Below, one piece after another: positions 8,074-17,022 of a stretch of 52,402 bases of DNA. The translations under genes and the position numbers were made by a program. The stretch lies in contig CADAZN010000016.1 of NCBI GenBank assembly GCA_902792435.1, positions 1 to 52,402 on the forward strand. The letters are read 5' to 3'. Below the pieces are notes generated by a model. The model saw only the letters and a list, made by a program, of their open reading frames with translations. It was not told the origin of the DNA and did not search any database. Every line of letters starts with the position of its first letter. Position 1 is the stretch's first letter. The stretch comes from an uncultured Bacteroidales bacterium. Lineage in GTDB: Bacteria; Bacteroidota; Bacteroidia; Bacteroidales; Muribaculaceae.

Positions 8074-9948
8074 CTAATTGCTGCTGAAGTCCCAATAGGT
8101 TGCCGTGGCTTCGACTGTAGCCTCGATGTCATCGGGGAGGTTGCAGAAGAAGTCGATGCCCGTCCTCCGCTCCAGCTCGTCGATTGAAATCTTGTTGCTG
8201 ATTACTGTGGCTGCACTAGGATTGTTGCCGTTCAGATGCTCGGTCCACAGGGCAAACGCCTTGTAGGAATTGGCCGATTTGTCGTAATACAAGAACGCCA
8301 TGTAGAAGTACTTGGGCACTACCAGAGTGTGTCCTGCACCATCGGTTGTGGTGGTGATAATACCAGTGCTCGACGTGTTGTTGAGAGTGACATTTTCGAT
8401 TGTCGCGGCTTTCACCACATAGAGGGTGTCGGTGTTGTTGGTAGGTTGCCATTTAGTCCTTACATAGCCTTCAAGCGTAGCCCACACGCCACCATTATGA
8501 TTTTGGTATTGTGGTTGCATGTTGGTCATGAAGAACGTCTGCTTGTTTTGATCTATTGAAGCTAGACGGTCGGCACTTGGGCACAGGTGACCACGGGAAT
8601 ATGTGCTGCTTTGAGTATAAGAGCTGGAAGCTGAGACTGTCACAACTGGGTCTGCCTTGAAGTCATCGTGTCGTGTTGTATTCGTTGCATTGTTCTTTGC
8701 GCACATGGTGTAGCAGGTCCAGCGGTTGGCAATCTTGTTGTTGTCCCATTCAACTGAGTAGGTTATGCCGTAGGTGCTCACAGCTTTCACCACACGCTGG
8801 TTGCCGCTGGCGGTGTTGATGTGCGGGTACTCGAGGCGCCATGCGTAGTCATCAGTACTCTGGTTGGTGAATGTCGGGTCGCCCTTCGACAGTGGAATTC
8901 CACTGCCCTCGATGTTCCAGTTAGCGTTCACGTTGTTGTTTGCATCAGAGCTGATGTTATAGGTCGCTGTAACCACTGCACTCGAAACACCATCCTTGAC
9001 TGCGATGGCCTTGATGGTCATATTCCTGCTCACTGGTATAGGAGTAGAGTAAGCTGTGGAGTGACCAGTTGGGATGCTACCATCGGTGGTGTAATATATT
9101 GTAGCTCCGCTCGTTGTTGTGCTGATAGTCACATTCTGCGCCGAGGTGTAAGTGCCACCAGCAGGCGAGAACGTGGGCGCCGCAACAACGCTTGCCGCAC
9201 TGCCATCGTCCTCGACATAGAGGAAGATTGGCTGCATCGTATTTTTATAGCAAGCAAAACGTTCTTGACCAGAATTCTTATTGTATCGAATATAATACTC
9301 ATCATCAGTAACATTTTGAATAACAGCATTATAACCATCTTCATTTATCGTTATTTTCCAAGTATTGTGTTCTGCACCTGCTGACAGTGTATTAGCAGAA
9401 CCTGAATGACCTAACAAGGCACCATCTAATGATAGTGTCCATGCGTCAGTACTGCCACCTAGGGTCAAAATCTTAACAGCTGTACCTTCAGTCAATTGTA
9501 TAACTCCATTATCATAAGCGAAATTGTCGATTCCTGTTATAGAGAGTCCATATTTATTACCTCCATCAATTGCTCCCATCACTGCTGGAGTTCCTTCATA
9601 AATAAGGATATATCTCTTGCCTGCAACAAGCTGAGAGGCACTTGTCACGCGTGTGAAGATGTTGCTGGAAACTACTGGCTGGGCGTCCTCTATCACGTCG
9701 GTGATTTGAGAGTAAAGGTAATCGACGCTGGAGGTTTGGCCCTTGAGGTAGATTTTCATACCAATGGCTCCTGAGTCGCCAAATTTTCCACCCACGAAGC
9801 GCACGCTGTCCATATTGGAAGCAGCATATGTCACGGTATTTCCGTTTTTCAAAGTTATTGTCATCGACACTGGAGTGTTGTCGATAGCAGCCATTGCGTT
9901 GGCTATTGTCATCAAGCCCAAGAGGGCAACAAATAATATCTTCTTCAT
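8074..9948 (-). CDS. Secreted DNA/RNA non-specific endonuclease (NUC1) with chitobiase-type C-terminal domain
   Basis: 624 residues with signal peptide MKKILFVALLGLMTIANAMA. After an N-terminal strand-rich region, a chitobiase/hexosaminidase C-terminal type module lies near 255-330 (PTFSPAGGTYTS, TIYYTTDGSIPT, MTIKAIAVKDG). The NUC1 nuclease domain follows, with the catalytic motif YSRGHLCPSADR (about 447-458; RGH replaces the common DRGH) and the metal-site region NMQPQYQNHNGGVWATLE (about 474-491). The last 50 residues (DELERRTGIDFFCNLPDD) are nearly the same in the 12293 gene, so the two are paralogues. Such enzymes degrade extracellular DNA and RNA. The gene shares the strand of the 9968 gene with a 19-bp gap. 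Confidence 0.88.
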   Translation of the reverse strand: MKKILFVALLGLMTIANAMAAIDNTPVSMTITLKNGNTVTYAASNMDSVRFVGGKFGDSGAIGMKIYLKGQTSSVDYLYSQITDVIEDAQPVVSSNIFTRVTSASQLVAGKRYILIYEGTPAVMGAIDGGNKYGLSITGIDNFAYDNGVIQLTEGTAVKILTLGGSTDAWTLSLDGALLGHSGSANTLSAGAEHNTWKITINEDGYNAVIQNVTDDEYYIRYNKNSGQERFACYKNTMQPIFLYVEDDGSAASVVAAPTFSPAGGTYTSAQNVTISTTTSGATIYYTTDGSIPTGHSTAYSTPIPVSRNMTIKAIAVKDGVSSAVVTATYNISSDANNNVNANWNIEGSGIPLSKGDPTFTNQSTDDYAWRLEYPHINTASGNQRVVKAVSTYGITYSVEWDNNKIANRWTCYTMCAKNNATNTTRHDDFKADPVVTVSASSSYTQSSTYSRGHLCPSADRLASIDQNKQTFFMTNMQPQYQNHNGGVWATLEGYVRTKWQPTNNTDTLYVVKAATIENVTLNNTSSTGIITTTTDGAGHTLVVPKYFYMAFLYYDKSANSYKAFALWTEHLNGNNPSAATVISNKISIDELERRTGIDFFCNLPDDIEATVEATATYWDFSSN

Positions 9949-9967
9949 TGTCGTGTCCTCCTAAAGC

Positions 9968-12067
9968 TTAACGTTTAACAATCTTTTTACCGTTCACAAT
10001 ATACACACCTGGCGGCAGCTCACCGAGCGGTCGATCGAGCCTAATTCCCAGGATGTTGTAAATCACTGTCTCTTGTGGAGAGTTGCCATCGAGGCGAATG
10101 TTGTTGATTGCCGTAACAACCTCGTTGCCTCCCAGATCAAGTTTCACGCCAGCACCTTCGGGAATAGTGATATAGGCCTCGGTGCCGTTAACTTCGGTGT
10201 TGTCGAGGAGCGATGTCCAGCTCAAGGTGTTGTCATCGATGAGCTTCACTGTTGACTCATCCTTTGGCAAGGTTTTGGGTGAATAGGTTCCCACAAGTGT
10301 ATAGTCGCCCACATAGGCAGGTGTCTCATTAGCCATCAAGTTGATGCCAGGGGCATTTTGTGGAGCGGCAAGAGAAAATGTTACCGAGCCAACAGGGTCA
10401 CTTTTCAGCTCAACACCACTCAGAGTCATCTCCTGCTGCGAGGTGTAGGGTCTTACAAGATAGGGAGTGCCTGGATGCAGATTGCCATAATAGTCCTCGA
10501 AGTGCATCACGCCACCCTGAATGGGATAGGTAACACCGTTCATCTCGTAGGCTCCCACCTGACCGAGTGTCACACCTGTATATTCCAGCACATCGCCCTC
10601 AAAACCTTCAATCTCAAATGGCACAGTGAGAAGGCTCCAGTCTTGTGACGGCAGATTGCGCTTGAGCCTTACCTGAGCATTAGAAATCGAAGCCGAAGGG
10701 CTAACAAAACCACGTTGGGCATCTACCACATAAACGAGTGGATAGAAATCGTTCTGATTGATGGGGAAAAGCTCCTGACTATTATTGTAAGGAGCCGCAA
10801 TGCCAGTGACATCAACTATAGCACCCACGTATGGTTGCTGATAACCTTCGGGGGTGTATTTGTTATAAATTGAGAACTCGTTACCGTTAATGTCGGTTGC
10901 TGTTGCAGTATTATTGCTTGTCGCTGTGACTTCCAAATCACTGAATGTCACCCAGTCGGCATAATGGCTATCGTAGCTGTCGGCATCAATATCCACTGGC
11001 TCGACATCGTGTTCCATCACGGGTTTTGCGATAACAAGATAGCAACTGTTGGTCGCCGATGAGGCGGTAAACTCTGGCATGCCGTTAAAAGTGGTGTAAG
11101 TTCCGATAATCCAACCCGCTATGTGCTGGTTGTACTCGAGCGGCGGATTGGTCGTCACATTATAGATGCATATTGCGCCCGTATTGTCACGGATGAAAGC
11201 ATCATTGCCATTCACATAAAGGGTGCGAGCGTTGTTGGCATCAGGCAGATACAGTCTCGCTGTAGTGCCACTTGCTAAGTTCTTAAAGGCACTGATGCCT
11301 GTAACCGTTTGACCGAGAGTATAGGTCTTGCTCACTACCGAGCTCGTTTGGTTGCCAACATAAGAGATTGCTTTAACAGTGGTTGTTCCACTGATAGTAA
11401 TAGTGGTAGCAGCTGTAATCTCAGTGCCGTTAGTGCGCGAGGGGGTGCTGCCATTGGTAGTGTAGCGCACCGTGTTGCCTGCAGCAGGAGTGATAGTAAC
11501 CTCAGCACTCGCTGGGTCGTTCATCACCGGCCAGAACGTAAACTCATCAGTGAGTGTGGGAGCTTCGACGGTGACGGAAGAGGCTGAGGAATAGGTGACA
11601 GAAATTGCTGTAATTCGTACCTGGCCATTAGTTGCCGTTCCTGTGTTTCCAACAGTAAAAGTAACAGAATTCCCAGTTATGGAGACTGACTCATTTGAAG
11701 TCAAAGCGCCTCCATTATTGTTTAACAGAGTTCCATTATTTGACACGCTAAATGTGAACGTCACCGATTTAAGAATATAATCTGTGGGTGCAGAAACTAT
11801 CACATTTCCATTTTTGTTTTGATATAATCTCCAATCTTTAGTTGTAGTTCCCCAGAATGAACCACAATTTGGTCCTCCAGTGGTTGAGATTGTTATATTC
11901 TCATCTAATGAGAATGATGTGTAACATGTAACATCGCTACCAGATGAAACAGTATAACCATTTGCACTTACAATCTCGTTTATAGTTTTTGAGACTGTAA
12001 TGTCTGCTGCCCAGCCGACGCTTGCGGCCAGGGTGGCGAATAAAAATAGTGTTATTAGTTTTTTCAT
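9968..12067 (-). CDS. Secreted protein with chitobiase-type domain and type IX-like C-terminal sorting tail
   Basis: 699 residues from the Met at 12067, chosen for its signal peptide (MKKLITLFLFATLAASVGWA). The early part is strand-rich; a chitobiase C-terminal type module follows (VRYTTNGSTPSRTNGTEI, TTVKAISYVG). Next is a region resembling the OB-fold domains common in Bacteroidetes secreted nucleases (LYVNGNDAFIRDNTGAIC, GWIIGTYTTFNGMPEF). The last 45 residues (VIYNILGIRLDRPLG, LPPGVYIVNGKKIVKR) match the type A sorting signal of type IX secretion, which fits with porX in this window. No catalytic residues are recognised. Expression may be linked to the NUC1 gene downstream. Confidence 0.7.
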   Translation of the reverse strand: MKKLITLFLFATLAASVGWAADITVSKTINEIVSANGYTVSSGSDVTCYTSFSLDENITISTTGGPNCGSFWGTTTKDWRLYQNKNGNVIVSAPTDYILKSVTFTFSVSNNGTLLNNNGGALTSNESVSITGNSVTFTVGNTGTATNGQVRITAISVTYSSASSVTVEAPTLTDEFTFWPVMNDPASAEVTITPAAGNTVRYTTNGSTPSRTNGTEITAATTITISGTTTVKAISYVGNQTSSVVSKTYTLGQTVTGISAFKNLASGTTARLYLPDANNARTLYVNGNDAFIRDNTGAICIYNVTTNPPLEYNQHIAGWIIGTYTTFNGMPEFTASSATNSCYLVIAKPVMEHDVEPVDIDADSYDSHYADWVTFSDLEVTATSNNTATATDINGNEFSIYNKYTPEGYQQPYVGAIVDVTGIAAPYNNSQELFPINQNDFYPLVYVVDAQRGFVSPSASISNAQVRLKRNLPSQDWSLLTVPFEIEGFEGDVLEYTGVTLGQVGAYEMNGVTYPIQGGVMHFEDYYGNLHPGTPYLVRPYTSQQEMTLSGVELKSDPVGSVTFSLAAPQNAPGINLMANETPAYVGDYTLVGTYSPKTLPKDESTVKLIDDNTLSWTSLLDNTEVNGTEAYITIPEGAGVKLDLGGNEVVTAINNIRLDGNSPQETVIYNILGIRLDRPLGELPPGVYIVNGKKIVKR

Positions 12068-12106
12068 TATTTTGTAGAAATTATTAGATTCAATTGAAAA
12101 ATCATG

Positions 12107-12114
12107 CAAAGATA
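12107..12114 (-). promoter_or_regulatory. Candidate Bacteroidetes -7 box for the 9968-12067 gene
   Basis: The minus strand reads TATCTTTG, matching TAnnTTTG, about 40 bp upstream of the chosen start. A TTTG lies 16 nt further upstream, shorter than the preferred spacing, so only the -7 half is convincing. Confidence 0.4.
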
Positions 12115-12215
12115 ATTAAAATCTGTTAAACAAAAGCCATATTAAGTAGTTTTTCAATAAAAAGGCAATTATCATAATGCGAAAAGTGCAATTAGTTGAA
12201 GTTTGTGATGCCAAA

Positions 12216-12246
12216 TTTGGTCATTATGGGAAAAAATAGTAAATTG
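12216..12246 (+). promoter_or_regulatory. Candidate promoter for the second NUC1 gene
   Basis: TTTG at 12216-12219 and TAAATTG at 12240-12246 are 20 nt apart. The -7 box is one base off the TAnnTTTG consensus. It lies about 45 bp before the start at 12293. Confidence 0.4.
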
Positions 12247-12292
12247 CAAAACTTTTTAAACTTGACATAAATAATCCCAAAAACATAAAGCT

Positions 12293-14377
12293 ATGAATAA
12301 ACGAATTTACTTACTATCAATGTTGGCGTGCCTTTCGCTGGCGGCATCGGCAGTCACCAAGACAGCCGTCTTCGACTTCAGCTCGCCCGAGGCACTCGCA
12401 CAACTGGGTCTGCCCACGCCCACAAGCAGCACCCCAACCTATCTGCAGAACAACATCACCGTGGGTGATATCACATTCATCCCTGGCAGCAGCTCTCCCC
12501 GCTCCACCTACTATCAAAATCAATACACATTTTACACTACTAGCGGCAACACATTCTCGTTTCAAGCTGCCAGTGGAGCAACCATCAAGCGTGTTGACTT
12601 CGACGGTTTCTACGCTCAGCAGCGCTTCACAGCATCTCCCGCTGGCTTCGATTCGGGCAACACTTACTGGAGTGGCTCCACCAGCAAGGTCACCTTCACC
12701 GGCACTGGCGGCAACTCCTTGTTCTCGATGACAGTTACCTATGAGATGGAAGAATCCAACTACGACCCATGCGACGTGAACCGTGACGGAGCAGTTACAG
12801 CAGCCGATATCACTGCATTATACAATTACCTGCTCAACAACGAAATGACCTACTACAACAGCTGTGACGTTAATGGCGACGGCAACATCACCAGCTCAGA
12901 CGTCACTGCGGTTTACAACTACCTCCTCAATGGTGGTAGCACTGTGCCAATGCCAACCTTCAGTCATCTCTCAGGAACGGTGTTTAACACTCCAACTGAA
13001 GTTACTGTAACAGGTCCTGCCAATAGCCGCGTATATATCACTACCGATGGCAGCACACCAAGCACTACAAACTACCAGGACAACGCTTACGGCTCAATCA
13101 ATGTGATGGTAGGCTTCAATATGACCCTCAAGGCCATTGCCGTAGTCGACGGTCAGTCAAGTGCTGTGGCAACAGCGGTGTATTCACTCGTTGAAGTGCC
13201 AGGCCCCACCTTCAACCCACCTTCGGGCACAGTGTTCCAAGGCAATGGTTCGGTGACAATCACTGGCCCTTACGGAAGTATGATTTACTTCACACTCGAC
13301 GGCACAACGCCAACCACAAGCCACTACTACACTCACGGCAACTCGCCCTTCACCATCGAGGAACTCGAAGTTGGCACTACAACCATTAAGGCTATCGCTG
13401 TCCTTAACGGAGTGGCAAGTCCTGTAATGACTGCCGTTTACACCGTGGAAGAAGTTACCGACAACAATGTCAATGCCAACTGGAAAGAGACGGCCTTCAA
13501 TATTCCGGAATCAGGTCCCAAACCCACAACTTCGAGTGCCACCTACAATCAGGCTTGGCGCATTGAATATCCCCACATCGCTACAAGCTCCAACTACATG
13601 GTTGTGGTTAAGGCAACGTCCCAATATGGCGTATCGCTCTCGCTTGAGCTTGACAAGAGTCAGCGAGCCAATCACTGGACCTGCTTCACAATGCACGCAG
13701 GCACGCCAAACAATAATGTGGGACGAACACCCTCATTCTCGGTTGACAGTAATGTGCCATCCGCTTATCAGGTTAACACGAGCGAGTACACCACCGGAAA
13801 GTACACCACCTCAGTCGTCAATCTTGACGGCAACAACATGACGATGTTTGCCCGCGGTCACATCTGCGCCAGCGAGGACCGTCAGTCGAGTAGTGAACAG
13901 AACAGCCACACTTTTGTCACCAGCAACATCCATCCACAGTATCAGGCTCACAACGCCGGCCTGTGGCAACGCATGGAGACAAAGGTGCAGAACTGGGGTT
14001 ACAGTAACAGCTTCCGCGACACCCTCTATGTGTGCAAGGGTGCAACAATTGGCGACGTTACGCTCAACGGTTCCACAACATCTGGACTCATTCCTAAATC
14101 AGAAGTGCAAAGCCTATATGGAGTCAACATCACTGGAACTCTCCCTATTCCACGCTACTGGTATATGGCAGTATTGCGACTGAAAAACGGTCAATACCAA
14201 GCTATGGCCTACTGGACTGAGCAAATCAATAGTTCGTGCAGTTCAACCACCTTGCCAAGCTGCATGATAACCATCGACGAGCTGGAGAGGAGGACAGGCA
14301 TCGACTTCTTCTGCAACCTCCCCGACGACATCGAGGAAGCGGTGGAATCTACGCTAAACACCAGCATCTGGCAGTAG
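12293..14377 (+). CDS. Secreted NUC1 endonuclease with dockerin and two chitobiase-type domains
   Basis: 694 residues with signal peptide MNKRIYLLSMLACLSLAASA. The order of parts is: an N-terminal strand-rich domain, then a dockerin type I pair of calcium loops (CDVNRDGAVTAADITALYNY and CDVNGDGNITSSDVTAVYNY, about 159-216). Two chitobiase C-terminal type modules follow (about 220-385; VYITTDGSTPS and IYFTLDGTTPT). The NUC1 domain comes last, with FARGHICASEDRQ (about 518-530) and NIHPQYQAHNAGLWQRME. The C-terminus mirrors that of the 8074 paralogue. A dockerin on a nuclease hints at docking to a cohesin-bearing partner, though dockerins in Bacteroidetes may have other uses. Confidence 0.88.
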   Translation: MNKRIYLLSMLACLSLAASAVTKTAVFDFSSPEALAQLGLPTPTSSTPTYLQNNITVGDITFIPGSSSPRSTYYQNQYTFYTTSGNTFSFQAASGATIKRVDFDGFYAQQRFTASPAGFDSGNTYWSGSTSKVTFTGTGGNSLFSMTVTYEMEESNYDPCDVNRDGAVTAADITALYNYLLNNEMTYYNSCDVNGDGNITSSDVTAVYNYLLNGGSTVPMPTFSHLSGTVFNTPTEVTVTGPANSRVYITTDGSTPSTTNYQDNAYGSINVMVGFNMTLKAIAVVDGQSSAVATAVYSLVEVPGPTFNPPSGTVFQGNGSVTITGPYGSMIYFTLDGTTPTTSHYYTHGNSPFTIEELEVGTTTIKAIAVLNGVASPVMTAVYTVEEVTDNNVNANWKETAFNIPESGPKPTTSSATYNQAWRIEYPHIATSSNYMVVVKATSQYGVSLSLELDKSQRANHWTCFTMHAGTPNNNVGRTPSFSVDSNVPSAYQVNTSEYTTGKYTTSVVNLDGNNMTMFARGHICASEDRQSSSEQNSHTFVTSNIHPQYQAHNAGLWQRMETKVQNWGYSNSFRDTLYVCKGATIGDVTLNGSTTSGLIPKSEVQSLYGVNITGTLPIPRYWYMAVLRLKNGQYQAMAYWTEQINSSCSSTTLPSCMITIDELERRTGIDFFCNLPDDIEEAVESTLNTSIWQ

Positions 14378-14399
14378 CGTCACAAATCAATAAGATTTC

Positions 14400-14429
14400 A
14401 AGTGCGAAGTGCTCAGGCGCTTCGCACTT
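14400..14429 (+). terminator. Rho-independent terminator after the NUC1-dockerin gene
   Basis: aagtgcgaag pairs perfectly with cttcgcactt over 10 bp (loop tgctcaggcg), followed by a T-run. It stands 22 bp after the stop codon. Confidence 0.9.
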
Positions 14430-14493
14430 TTTTGTTACAAGAAAGCGACAAGTATTGTAAAAATCAAAATTTCTAACAAGGAATATTTATTAC

Positions 14494-14571
14494 AAAGTTT
14501 TCCAAAAATATTTTTAATTTATTGATTTTTAGAATTTTAAAAATTTACAATTACCAAAAAGTTTTCCAAAA
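14494..14571 (+). promoter_or_regulatory. Two direct repeats AAAGTTTTCCAAAA upstream of nrdD
   Basis: The 14-mer aaagttttccaaaa occurs at 14494-14507 and 14558-14571. The copies are 64 bp apart, close to six helical turns, inside the very AT-rich stretch just upstream of the nrdD promoter. This spacing is typical of regulator sites on one face of DNA, but no known NrdR or FNR box is recognised. Confidence 0.5.
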
Positions 14572-14604
14572 TGAAAATTTGTTGATAATTTTTCTAAAAA
14601 ATAT

Positions 14605-14635
14605 TTTGCCATTTCTACAACCTTTTGTAGTTTTG
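14605..14635 (+). promoter_or_regulatory. Bacteroidetes-type promoter for nrdDG
   Basis: TTTG (14605-14608) and TAGTTTTG (14628-14635) are separated by 19 nt, matching the -33 and -7 consensus exactly. Transcription would begin near 14641, giving a leader of roughly 100 nt before the nrdD start. Confidence 0.75.
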
Positions 14636-14660
14636 CACTGCAAATAAAAGGAGAAAGAAT

Positions 14661-14684
14661 AAAGCCCGAGAAATTGGGCTTTTT
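14661..14684 (+). terminator. Leader hairpin with T-run before nrdD (possible attenuator)
   Basis: aaagccc (14661-14667) pairs with gggcttt (14676-14682) and runs into a T-run, so it looks like a short intrinsic terminator. It lies between the nrdD promoter and start codon, about 20 nt into the transcript. Either it attenuates nrdDG or it ends a tiny RNA. Downstream, tatatacct is repeated at 14710 and 14724. Confidence 0.55.
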
Positions 14685-14744
14685 ATTGCACCAAACTTTT
14701 GCCAACTAATATATACCTATTATTATATACCTCCTAGTAGAATT

Positions 14745-16952
14745 ATGATACAAACAGTAGTAAAACGTGATGGACGAGTTGTTGGATACAACGAAGAAAA
14801 AATTAAAGCGGCAATCCGCAAAGCCATGCTCGCAACCGAAGCCGGAGACGACGAGGCACTCATTCAACGCATAGCCGACCACATTGGAGCTCGTGGCAAG
14901 AGCCAGATGAGCGTGGAAGGCATTCAGGATATGGTGGAGCTCGAACTCATGAAGAGCCCCCGCAAGGAAGTTGCAAAGTGCTACATCAACTATCGCCACA
15001 AACGCAGCATCGCCCGCAAGGCAAAAACCCGCGACCTGTTCCTGGAGATCATCAACACCAAGAACAACGATATCACCCGCGAGAACGCCAACATGAACGC
15101 TGACTCTCCAGCCGGCATGATGATGAAGTTTGCCAGCGAGACCACCAAGCCTTTCGTTGACGACTACCTGCTCAGCGAGGAGGCACGCGAGGCCGTGCGT
15201 GCCAACTACCTGCACATCCACGACAAGGACTACTACCCCACCAAGAGTCTCACTTGCGTTCAGCACCCACTGGACAAGATATTGAACAACGGTTTTTGGG
15301 CAGGCCATGGCGAGTCGCGTCCAGCCAAGCGCATCGAGACTGCCAGCGTGATTGCATGTATCTCAATGGAGACTGCACAAAACGAGATGCACGGCGGTCA
15401 GGCTATTCCAGCCTTCGACTTCTATCTGGCACCTTTCGTGCGCCGCACATTCATCGAGGAGGTTAAGATTCTTGAGGACATCAACGGCGAGGACTACAAG
15501 GACTTATACGACGCCAAGGTTGACGACTACATCATCCGTCCACTTGACGAGCTCAAGGGTCGTGAGCGCGTGCTCCAACATGCCATCAATCGCACTGCAA
15601 GCCGTGTTCACCAGGCTATGGAGGCATTCATCCACAACATGAACACCATTCACAGCCGCGGTGGCAACCAGGTAGTGTTCAGCTCCATCAATTACGGTAC
15701 TGATTTCAGCGCCGAGGGCCGCTGCATCATCCGCGAGCTGCTGCATTCAACATGGGAGGGTGTTGGAAACGGTTCGACTGCTATTTTCCCGATCCAAATT
15801 TGGAAGAAGAAAAAAGGCGTGAGCTATCTGCCCGAGGATCCAAACTACGACCTCTATAAGCTAGCTTGCAAGGTTACTGCACGTCGATTCTTCCCCAACT
15901 TCGTGAATCTCGATGCCACCTACAATTTCCACGAGAAATGGGACATCAACGACCCTGAGCGTTACCACTATGAGGTAGCGACAATGGGTTGCCGCACGCG
16001 TGTGTTTGAGAACCGCTTCGGCCCCAAAACGAGTATTGGCCGCGGTAATATCTCATTCTCTACTATTAACATCGTGCGTCTGGCCATTGAGTGCATGAAA
16101 ATCGAGGACCAGCAGGAGCGCATCGACGAGTTCTTCAAGAAACTTGACCGAGTGCTCGACATCACAGCACGCCAGCTCGACGACCGCTTCCAGTTCCAAC
16201 GCACAGCCCTTGCCAAGCAGTTCCCACTGCTAATGTCGCAGTTGTGGAATGGATGCGAGAATCTCAAGCCCACCGACACCATCGAGAGCGTCATTAACCA
16301 GGGCACCCTTGGTATTGGCTTCATTGGCCTTGCCGAGTGCCTTATCGCCCTCACCGGCAAGCACCACGGCGAGAGCCAGGAGAGCCAGGAACTGGGCTTG
16401 AAGATTGTCTCGCACATGCGTGAGCGTGTTAACGAGTTCTGTGAAAAGTACAAACACAACTACAGCGTGCTGGCAACACCTGCCGAGGGTCTCAGCGGCA
16501 AGTTCACACGTCGCGACCGCAAGGACTTTGGAGAGATTCCTGGAATCACCGACAAGATTTACTACACCAACAGCAACCATGTGCCTGTGTACTACAAGTG
16601 CAGCCCCAAGCATAAAGCTGAGGTAGAAGCACCCTACCACGAGATTACTCGAGGTGGCCACATCTTCTATGTAGAGATTGACGGCGATGCCACCCACAAT
16701 CCACAAGCCATTATGGACATCGTGGACTTGATGGACAAGTACAACATTGGCTACGGCTCGGTGAACCACAACCGTAACCGTTGCTTGGACTGCGGATATG
16801 AGGACGCTACCGAGGATTTGCATGAGTGTCCCGAGTGCCACGGACATAACATCGACAAGCTGCAGCGCATCACTGGTTACCTAGTTGGAACCACCGACCG
16901 ATGGAACAGCGGCAAGCTTGCCGAGCTCCACGACCGTGTAGTGCACAAGTAG
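14745..16952 (+). CDS. nrdD: Anaerobic ribonucleoside-triphosphate reductase
   Basis: 735 residues. This glycyl-radical enzyme makes dNTPs from NTPs without oxygen. The N-terminal ATP-cone (VVKRDGRVVGYNEEKIKAAI, residues 5-24) mediates allosteric control. The C-terminus carries the zinc-binding CLDC and CPEC pairs and the glycyl radical loop RITGYLVG (about 708-715, Gly at 711), with the usual tail RWNSGKLAEL. Length and motifs are complete. nrdG, its activase, follows after 70 bp. The gene has its own promoter, direct repeats and leader hairpin, so regulation by oxygen or dNTP level is plausible. Confidence 0.97.
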   Translation: MIQTVVKRDGRVVGYNEEKIKAAIRKAMLATEAGDDEALIQRIADHIGARGKSQMSVEGIQDMVELELMKSPRKEVAKCYINYRHKRSIARKAKTRDLFLEIINTKNNDITRENANMNADSPAGMMMKFASETTKPFVDDYLLSEEAREAVRANYLHIHDKDYYPTKSLTCVQHPLDKILNNGFWAGHGESRPAKRIETASVIACISMETAQNEMHGGQAIPAFDFYLAPFVRRTFIEEVKILEDINGEDYKDLYDAKVDDYIIRPLDELKGRERVLQHAINRTASRVHQAMEAFIHNMNTIHSRGGNQVVFSSINYGTDFSAEGRCIIRELLHSTWEGVGNGSTAIFPIQIWKKKKGVSYLPEDPNYDLYKLACKVTARRFFPNFVNLDATYNFHEKWDINDPERYHYEVATMGCRTRVFENRFGPKTSIGRGNISFSTINIVRLAIECMKIEDQQERIDEFFKKLDRVLDITARQLDDRFQFQRTALAKQFPLLMSQLWNGCENLKPTDTIESVINQGTLGIGFIGLAECLIALTGKHHGESQESQELGLKIVSHMRERVNEFCEKYKHNYSVLATPAEGLSGKFTRRDRKDFGEIPGITDKIYYTNSNHVPVYYKCSPKHKAEVEAPYHEITRGGHIFYVEIDGDATHNPQAIMDIVDLMDKYNIGYGSVNHNRNRCLDCGYEDATEDLHECPECHGHNIDKLQRITGYLVGTTDRWNSGKLAELHDRVVHK

Positions 16953-16990
16953 TTGAGAGTTCACAGTTCACAGTTCATAGTTCATAGTTG
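16951..16990 (+). repeat. Heptamer tandem repeat (AGTTCAC/AGTTCAT) starting at the nrdD stop codon
   Basis: agttgag is followed by agttcac twice, agttcat twice and then agttg, all 7 nt in step. The first unit begins inside the TAG stop codon of nrdD (16950-16952). It lies between nrdD and nrdG and has no coding potential. Confidence 0.85.
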
Positions 16991-17022
16991 CTTTTAGCTA
17001 TTGCTAGTCACGCCCATCAATC

